NCBI GenBank assembly: GCA_014281115.1
Contig: JACONQ010000001.1
Location: 1,240,001-1,304,000, forward strand
From: Laburnicola sp. R22_1
Lineage: Eukaryota; Ascomycota; Dothideomycetes; Pleosporales; Didymosphaeriaceae
DNA: 64,000 nucleotides
Direction of reading: 5' to 3'
Below the pieces are notes generated by a model, which worked only from the letters and a program-made list of their open reading frames with translations, did no database searches and had not been told where the DNA came from. Within the stretch, counting starts at the first letter, position 1. Every line of letters starts with the position of its first letter. The translations under genes and the position numbers were made by a program. Positions 58,199 through 64,000 of the stretch are shown here, in pieces.

Positions 58199-60482
58199 AT
58201 CACTCAACGCCCAGGCCCACTCAACGCCCGAAAATCAGAAAAGCCACCACAATTGCCAAAATTCATATCTCAGCCAATTTTAACAATATTGTTGGTTCCA
58301 CGTCGGGTCGTGTATACACGGTAAACAGTAATAAATAGATAGTCAAAGATTTTGGTTGTAAGTTGTTGTCCTATCCTCACCGTGGAGGTGAGGATAGGGC
58401 AGACCCCCTGTCAAACACTGGCCAAACAAGGAGGCAAGGCTAGGGGTAGAACCCCTGTAACAACGCTAGCTACTTGGGGAGAGCTACTGCCAACAAATAT
58501 GGAGGCTGCGCTTGCTGCAATCGAAAGCTTACCATCAGGCGAAAAGCGTAATTACACCAGAATTGCCGAATTGTACGGTGTTAATCGGTCAACTTTATCA
58601 AGGCGCGCGCAGGGTCGCCAGCGCTCGCGCCTAGAGAATACGGAGGAGAAGAAACTTCTCAACACTACACAAGAAAAAGAGCTTACAAACTACATATATA
58701 AGCTCTGTAAGAGAGGGTTGCCCCCTACAAGGCAAATGATTCGAAATTTCGCGACAGAGATCGCTGGAAAAGAGCCAGGAAGAAACTGGGTTTCTCGCTA
58801 CATTGCCCGGCATGATATTGAGCTTATATCGCGATGGACTACTGGTATCGACGCCTGTCGCCACCGCGCCGATTCTGCTACCAAATACGCCTTATACTTC
58901 AAGCTTTTAGGCGAGAAAATGACCCAGTACGGTATCGACAGTCGCCATATATACAATATGGATGAAAAGGGGTTCTTGATTGGAATCCTCAGCAAGATGA
59001 AAAGAGTGTTCTTACGGCAAATGTATGAGGAGGGCCCTTATAAGCAAATGCTCTAGGACGGCAATAGAGAGTGGATAACAACAATTGCCTGTATTTGCGC
59101 CGACGGCACCTCGTTGACGCCAGCCTTGATTTATTAGGCTACTACAGGCAATATACAAGACTCATGGCTTTAAGATTTTGATCCAAAACTCCATAAGGCC
59201 TTTTTTACAAGCTCACCAAGTGGGTGGACCAATAATGAGGTTGGTTTGGCGTGGCTTAAACAAGTATTTGATCGCGAGACCAAGGAGAAAGCTCGTACAG
59301 CCTACCGACTACTTATCCTGGATGGCCACAACTCTCACGTCAGCATGCAATTTATCACGTATTGTGATAACAACAAAATACTCCTCACAACCTTTCCGCC
59401 ACACGCTACCCACACTCTACAACCACTTGATGTGGCGATGTTCAAGCCTCTAAGCACTGCGTATAGTACAGAGCTCTCCGAGTTTATGTACAATTGCCAG
59501 GGCCTCTCAGCAATCACTAAACGCGACTTTTATCGACTTTTTAACGCCTCCTGGCAAAAAGCCTTTCAAGAATCAACAATACTCAAAGCTTTTGAGTGTA
59601 CTGGGTTGTCGCCTTATAACCCAGACGCTATACTCAAAAAGTTCATCGCAGAGCAAGAGAGCCCTGGATCAAGTTGTAGTAGCTTATCAAACCTCTCTAA
59701 TTCTGATTGGCGTAAAGTACGGCAAATACTAAAGGAGGTTGTTGCGGAGGACCACGCCAAAGAGCGCAAACAGCTATCGCAAAGTTATCACCAGCTTAAG
59801 GTCAAATACCAGATCCTTTAACACCAATACAACAAGCTTGAGGAAGCTTTTTTCAATGAGAAGAGGCGCCGCCAACGTGGCAAGCCTCTCCTACTTAATA
59901 AACCTGAGGGTTGGCATGGTGGTGCTGTCTTTTACTCACCTGCCAAAGTTCAGAGGGCCCGCGAGAGGCAGGAGGAAATAGAGGCTAATAAAAAGCTTTA
60001 ACAACAACAACTCTTAGAGTTACAACATTAGAAGCTTGTTAAAAAGCAGGAGAAACAAGCTCTTAAAGAGGAGAGAGCGCGCAAGAGGTTGGCGACGCGA
60101 GAACTGAGGGCGCAAGCAAAGGAGGCTAAGGCTCTTGAGCGAGCTGAAAAGCAACTCAAAGGTGATATACAATTATCTGAGGGGGGTAACCGATGGGGCG
60201 TCAAACCTCGTACACCAAAAAAACGAGCTCCTAAGAGATCTGAGACTATTGTTGTTGATCAGGAGTCTACTGAAGAGAGGGTGTCCTCACCCCCTAGAGC
60301 TACGCGCACCCGTACAGTACAGCTCCCACAGCGTTATCGCAAGTAATTTATCGTTGCGCATTAGTTTTACATGCTCCTAGGAGTGCGCCTGCAAAAAAAT
60401 CTAGTGATTTTACTATATATTTGACGCTCTACAGGTTGTAGAGCGTTGATAGTTCTGTCGGCAAAAACGGGCGTTGAGTGAT
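58199..60482 (+). mobile_element. Pogo/Fot1-like transposon E
   Basis: TA flanks at 58197-58198 and 60483-60484. The left terminus (58199-58230) holds CACTCAACGCCC twice, 17 nt apart; the right terminus (60468-60482) matches only one unit (15 bp identical). Length 2284 bp. One plus-strand transposase gene. Confidence 0.92.
58499..60346 (+). pseudogene. Transposase of element E, six RIP-type stops
   Basis: Collinear frame of 616 codons from MEAALAAIESLPSGEKRNY to TRTRTVQLPQRYRK. Six in-frame stops lie at 59054, 59135, 59171, 59819, 59999 and 60029; each aligns with Gln or sits in a Gln-rich run in relatives, so each is CAA/CAG to TAA/TAG. Helix-turn-helix, CENP-B and DDE_1 domains are otherwise complete and the catalytic acids remain (YNMDEKG, LLILDGHNSH, YCDNNKI). 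No frameshift. Confidence 0.93.
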
Positions 60483-60484
60483 TA

Positions 60485-63326
60485 GTCACAGTAGTCACAT
60501 ATATTACGTGATGGAGTTACTTAACTAGATTGTCTATAAAAGCAGCCCTCTAAGGGGGGAGAGCAGCCCCTTAAGAGAGGCTACCGTAGAGCTGTACTAC
60601 GGGCTAAAATACGTACAATTACAGCTACGGTACGGCCCAGAGGATAGCTACGTCCTTACGCCTTACGGGCCGTACTACGATACGTTGGAAGCGCTGGGTA
60701 CGGATGCCGTCAAGTTCTTCTCAATGGTAGAAGGTTATATTACGTATGAAACTGACTAGCCCAGGTCGTAATTGTATGTCATACCGGTTCAATTTCTTTC
60801 TGCTGTTGTCTGCGGGAAACACCCCAGCTAGCACTACCACAGTGCATATGCTGTGCGACACAAAAAAAAGGCAGACTGCCGTGGGCGCTTAAATACATTG
60901 TTGCCACCGCATTCGCTCATAAGCGTCGATAATACTGCCGAGAAGCAAAGATAAGCGTATAATGGAAGCTGAAATCCAATCAAGATCTTGCGATCAGTTT
61001 ACCCTTTTGCGGACCTCAGCTTGCACAGTGCAGCCGGATGGTTATTGCTACGGCTTTTCCTTGGACTTTTACCCACTGCTCTTCCACCGCCTAGGCTCTG
61101 CCATTGACGTCAACAGGTCAAACAACAAGAATCGACAATACGGACTCTCCCAGATGACAAGCGGTAGAAAATACGACATCAGAATGCTGCTTCTACACTT
61201 CTTGACGTCTCGATCATTGATATCGTATGCCCGGCAAGACTGGATGATTGTACAGTTTGTCGAATTTGAATGGAAGTTCCTAGAGCAACACCCATGCGAT
61301 GCACATGCCGACAGTATCTCCCGGTAATGCCATGGCCGCACAAGGTATTCCGCAGCACCGTAAACTTCTCGCTTCGGAACGCTTGCGTGTCCCGGGGCTA
61401 TAACTTACAGGCTTGCCAGTTCGTGCCAAATCTGTCCCTCGAGGCATAACGGCTGAGCCTCAAGTGCCGGACACCAATGAACAGAGCAATACGATTCCGA
61501 CCATTTGTTGTCCAGCTCAGCCCCAACATGTTGTGAAGTTGAAACAGCCGCCTCCATCATTTACGATGACGATGATAGTTTCAGCAGTAGAACGAGTAGC
61601 CCGCGTTGCGCAATCGCCAATCGGTACCCAGGACTTACTCTTTCGTCGAGTGTACAGTTCATGCGCTCTGCTGACGTACAGGGGGGATCCGCGCCCTTGG
61701 GTCTCCAGGCCCTTGTCCCCTTCCAAGGTTTCTTCAGCTCTACCGGGACCTACTTGCACATGCATATCGTGTTGCTTTCCGAATCCAGCCTTACTAGTAG
61801 GACATTCGGAAATTACCACGCTTCGTAGAAGTGCACACCAGGTCCATTGGTCATAGTCATATCGGCATGGGAACATACAAAAAGATGAGCATGTGGCCCC
61901 AAAAGCACAGCTCGACTACCTCTCCGTCCTGGATTACACGAGCCGGTTCTAATGATAATGATTTTTAAGCTCTTGCATTCACAGCTTCCCCGAGCATCAC
62001 ACGGCGTATGATCCAGCCCCACTTGTCTGTCTCCAGCAGCACAAATATGCCCACAAGAAAGACCGAGGGCGAAATCTTTTGCCGTACTCCCTCACAACTC
62101 CAGTCTCCGTTCTTTTGACGCCCCTAAAGCTCGGCGCGTAAGCCACTGCCCCGGTCCAAGTTTCAAAGTCCGCAGCAAGCACACTGCACCTGCAGTAGTA
62201 CCATGGCGTCGCACCCCGACATACATATCCAGGCGCAGACCCCGGATACTCCCGCTCCATCCCGCTTTATCTCCGGCGCCATCAGCGAAATTCCATCGAA
62301 TAAGCATTTTCATCACCCGCATCAACGTTTGATCACCTGCGTTGACGGCCCGTCGCGTGAGAAGCCCCTACTTACTGAACGAGTGCACGGCATCCACCCC
62401 CACCTTTTTCAGCTTCGAACTCAACCTCGTCTGCCCTACCAAATACAGTATCCTCGGACCCATTTGTAAATTTCCAGTCCGCCCAGTGGCCAAGAACTCG
62501 TGCTCTTCGGTGCGCAGTCTGCCTCGAACGGAAGGGAATACATGGCGCCTTGCGCACATGAAGCGGACACAACATGTGCCGACTCTGAGCAGCCACGGGC
62601 TGAAAAACCCCATCTACATCAAGTCCATGCCTTCTCCTCACCAGAGCAAAGCTGGGGCGAGGCAGAATATCCACGAACCCAGAAAAATCGCGCATTCCCT
62701 GTTTACTCGTAACTTTTTCCTCGCCCCGTTCGAATTGATCGGTGCTATCTTAGACCCCCGCAACCACCAATCCGAACCGACTCGCTCGGTTGGTGTTTCG
62801 TAAGCCCCTGAGAGGAGGGCAAGTTCTCGCTTTCCGAAGGGCTGAGTATGACTATGTGCACGTCTTGCGAAATGCAGACAAGATAATGGCTGAGGTTCGG
62901 CTGCGTGGTATGATGCGATACAGTCTTCGTAGTCTACGACAGTAAGTACGCGTCCCGGATCGCCATGTAACCTAGGGATGCCTCGCTCAGGATTTATGTG
63001 TATTACATATCCTGCGGTCACTCAAACGTAGTCGCATCGGCATTGATTTCCTATACGCCTGACGTATCTCAAGCCCTGGAGGAAACTTAGGTACGTGAGC
63101 TCGACTCTACTGACCTACTCTTTGAGGCCTGATTACAACACCAAACACCGGGAAGGCTAAAGTGGAAGTCCTACACGCGTGAATGAGGCTATTTTAATAG
63201 AAAGAATGGTTATGTTCAGAGGTTCTACTATACAATCATGCTAAGAGTCTAGATACTAGCAGTGCTAACATGCAGCCACTGGCTTACCATTGTCATCATC
63301 CCCAATGCGTCCATCGAAACCCCTGA
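60485..63326. other. Intergenic region without a supported gene
   Basis: Right of E, about 200 bp contain ccgta/tacgg-rich inverted motifs like those left of E. From 60.9 to 63.2 kb there are several 90-150 codon frames on both strands (for example 60962-61327, plus), but they overlap and show no known motif. I see no convincing gene. Confidence 0.4.
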
Positions 63327-64000
63327 CTAACCTAGCAAGACTATATCACGACGTTAGCAAAGGCGATAGTCCGATCAAAGGACCGACAGGCATACCTTCC
63401 CAACCCCACTCCTTCATCACCGAGAGCCAGTGGAGGTTGCCCTTGACGGTGTAGTCAATATTCCCACTCCTCGTGATAGGGTCAACGCCCTTCCGGAAAG
63501 CAATCGAGATGGGAAAATCAGAGTGCGCCGATGATTTTCTCGTCGGAGACCTAGCGTGCTCACTCCTTAGAGCGCTAGTCCTGTTGTTAGAAACGGCATT
63601 GAGACCAGCTGTCCCACCAGGCCTGGTTGACTAAACGTCGAGGTTACAGTTAGTAAGTTCCTTCAAGCGAAACGCCCATGCACCTGAGTCTTTTAAGGCG
63701 TACACTTACCTCAGTACTGTGAGAGGGAAAATTCAATGACGATGGATCCGGGCTATTCCGTGACAACCACTCGGAGAAATGTGCGTCTCTCCTCCGCCAC
63801 ACCTCTTCCATGATCTCTGCGCAGCGATCTATTATGCCTGTAATCATGCGCTTTGACATGCTCTTCCAGCGATCGCGCACAAACTCCCGGTCTTCTTCCT
63901 CCACAGCCTCGGTGGCAGCCACCATAAGCGGGTACGTATGAACAATGAGTGTGGCCGACGTGATAGGGATGGTCGCGAGATAGACCAGTGTCTTTTGTCC
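63327..64000 (-). CDS. C-terminal part of a fungal Zn2Cys6-type transcription factor (partial)
   Basis: Three exons: 63710 to beyond 64000, 63395-63630 and 63327-63340, with 79 and 54 bp introns (GTAAGT...TAG; GTATGC, GCTAAC, TAG). The window edge cuts the 5' part. The peptide has the C-terminal pattern of the fungal-specific regulator domain (Fungal_trans_2): HTYPLMVAATEAVEEEDREFVRDRW, KRMITGIIDRCAEIMEEVW, and the ending GNLHWLSVMKEWGWEVLLG. The last exon contributes only the final four residues. The DNA-binding Zn2Cys6 cluster would lie at the N-terminus outside the window, so the regulator class is inferred from this domain alone. Confidence 0.8.

Noticed and set aside
1..64000. CRISPR arrays, operons and bacterial-type features
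   Set aside because: Spliceosomal introns and gene content show a fungal nuclear genome; no regularly spaced short repeats of CRISPR type were seen.

Overview
The window is nuclear DNA of a filamentous ascomycete (Pezizomycotina, probably a dothideomycete; the class is inferred). The evidence is compact genes with 45-94 bp introns that have GT(GC)-AG ends and CTRAC branch points, fungus-specific families (WOPR regulator, RCR protein, HET domain, Dal5-type transporter, Zn2Cys6 regulator C-terminus), and transposons decayed by C-to-T changes of the kind made by repeat-induced point mutation (RIP).

Layout. 1-28.6 kb is a mostly conserved housekeeping arm: a gene end (1-75), UBR1 N-recognin (901-7427, +), an RCR-family membrane protein (7963-8465, -), an Arl8-type GTPase (10440-11525, -) divergent from the Pol I second-largest subunit RPA135 (12134-15878, +), a Dal5/ACS-type permease (17101-19100, -), a WOPR (Gti1/Pac2) regulator (20167-21549, -) with more than 5 kb of gene-free DNA upstream, and a MoCo-sulfurase-like PLP enzyme (26900-28599, -). 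29.4-50.4 kb is a transposon island. Four different pogo/Fot1-like DNA transposons lie end to end (A 29385-38522, B 38525-40634, C 40637-42967, D 42976-45111), separated only by TA dinucleotides or TA-ccgg-TA. A is split by a ~6 kb Tad-like LINE, itself split by a second, 5'-truncated LINE; C carries a 192 bp solo LTR. Beyond D lie remnants of host genes (a HET-domain pseudogene and a GH131-like relic) and a sixth-type pogo element F (48132-50001) nested in an older inverted-repeat element. 50.6-56.1 kb returns to genes: 5-oxoprolinase (50593-54876, +) convergent with an unrecognised conserved fungal protein. A further pogo element E (58199-60482) and the end of a Zn2Cys6-type regulator (63327-64000, -) finish the window.

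The most unusual signal is in the pogo-like elements. All six have different terminal inverted repeats, yet each repeat contains a direct duplication of a 7-16 nt motif at a spacing of 17 nt (18 in one case). With the shared TA junctions this suggests a common transposase-binding architecture and possible preference for inserting at the ends of relatives. Decay fits RIP: the six nonsense codons of E are all CAA/CAG to TAA/TAG, catalytic Asp codons became Asn in B, C, D and F, and the LINE reverse-transcriptase YADD box reads YANN.

All gene models come from reading the sequence by eye; intron joins were checked for reading-frame consistency, but no database search was run.
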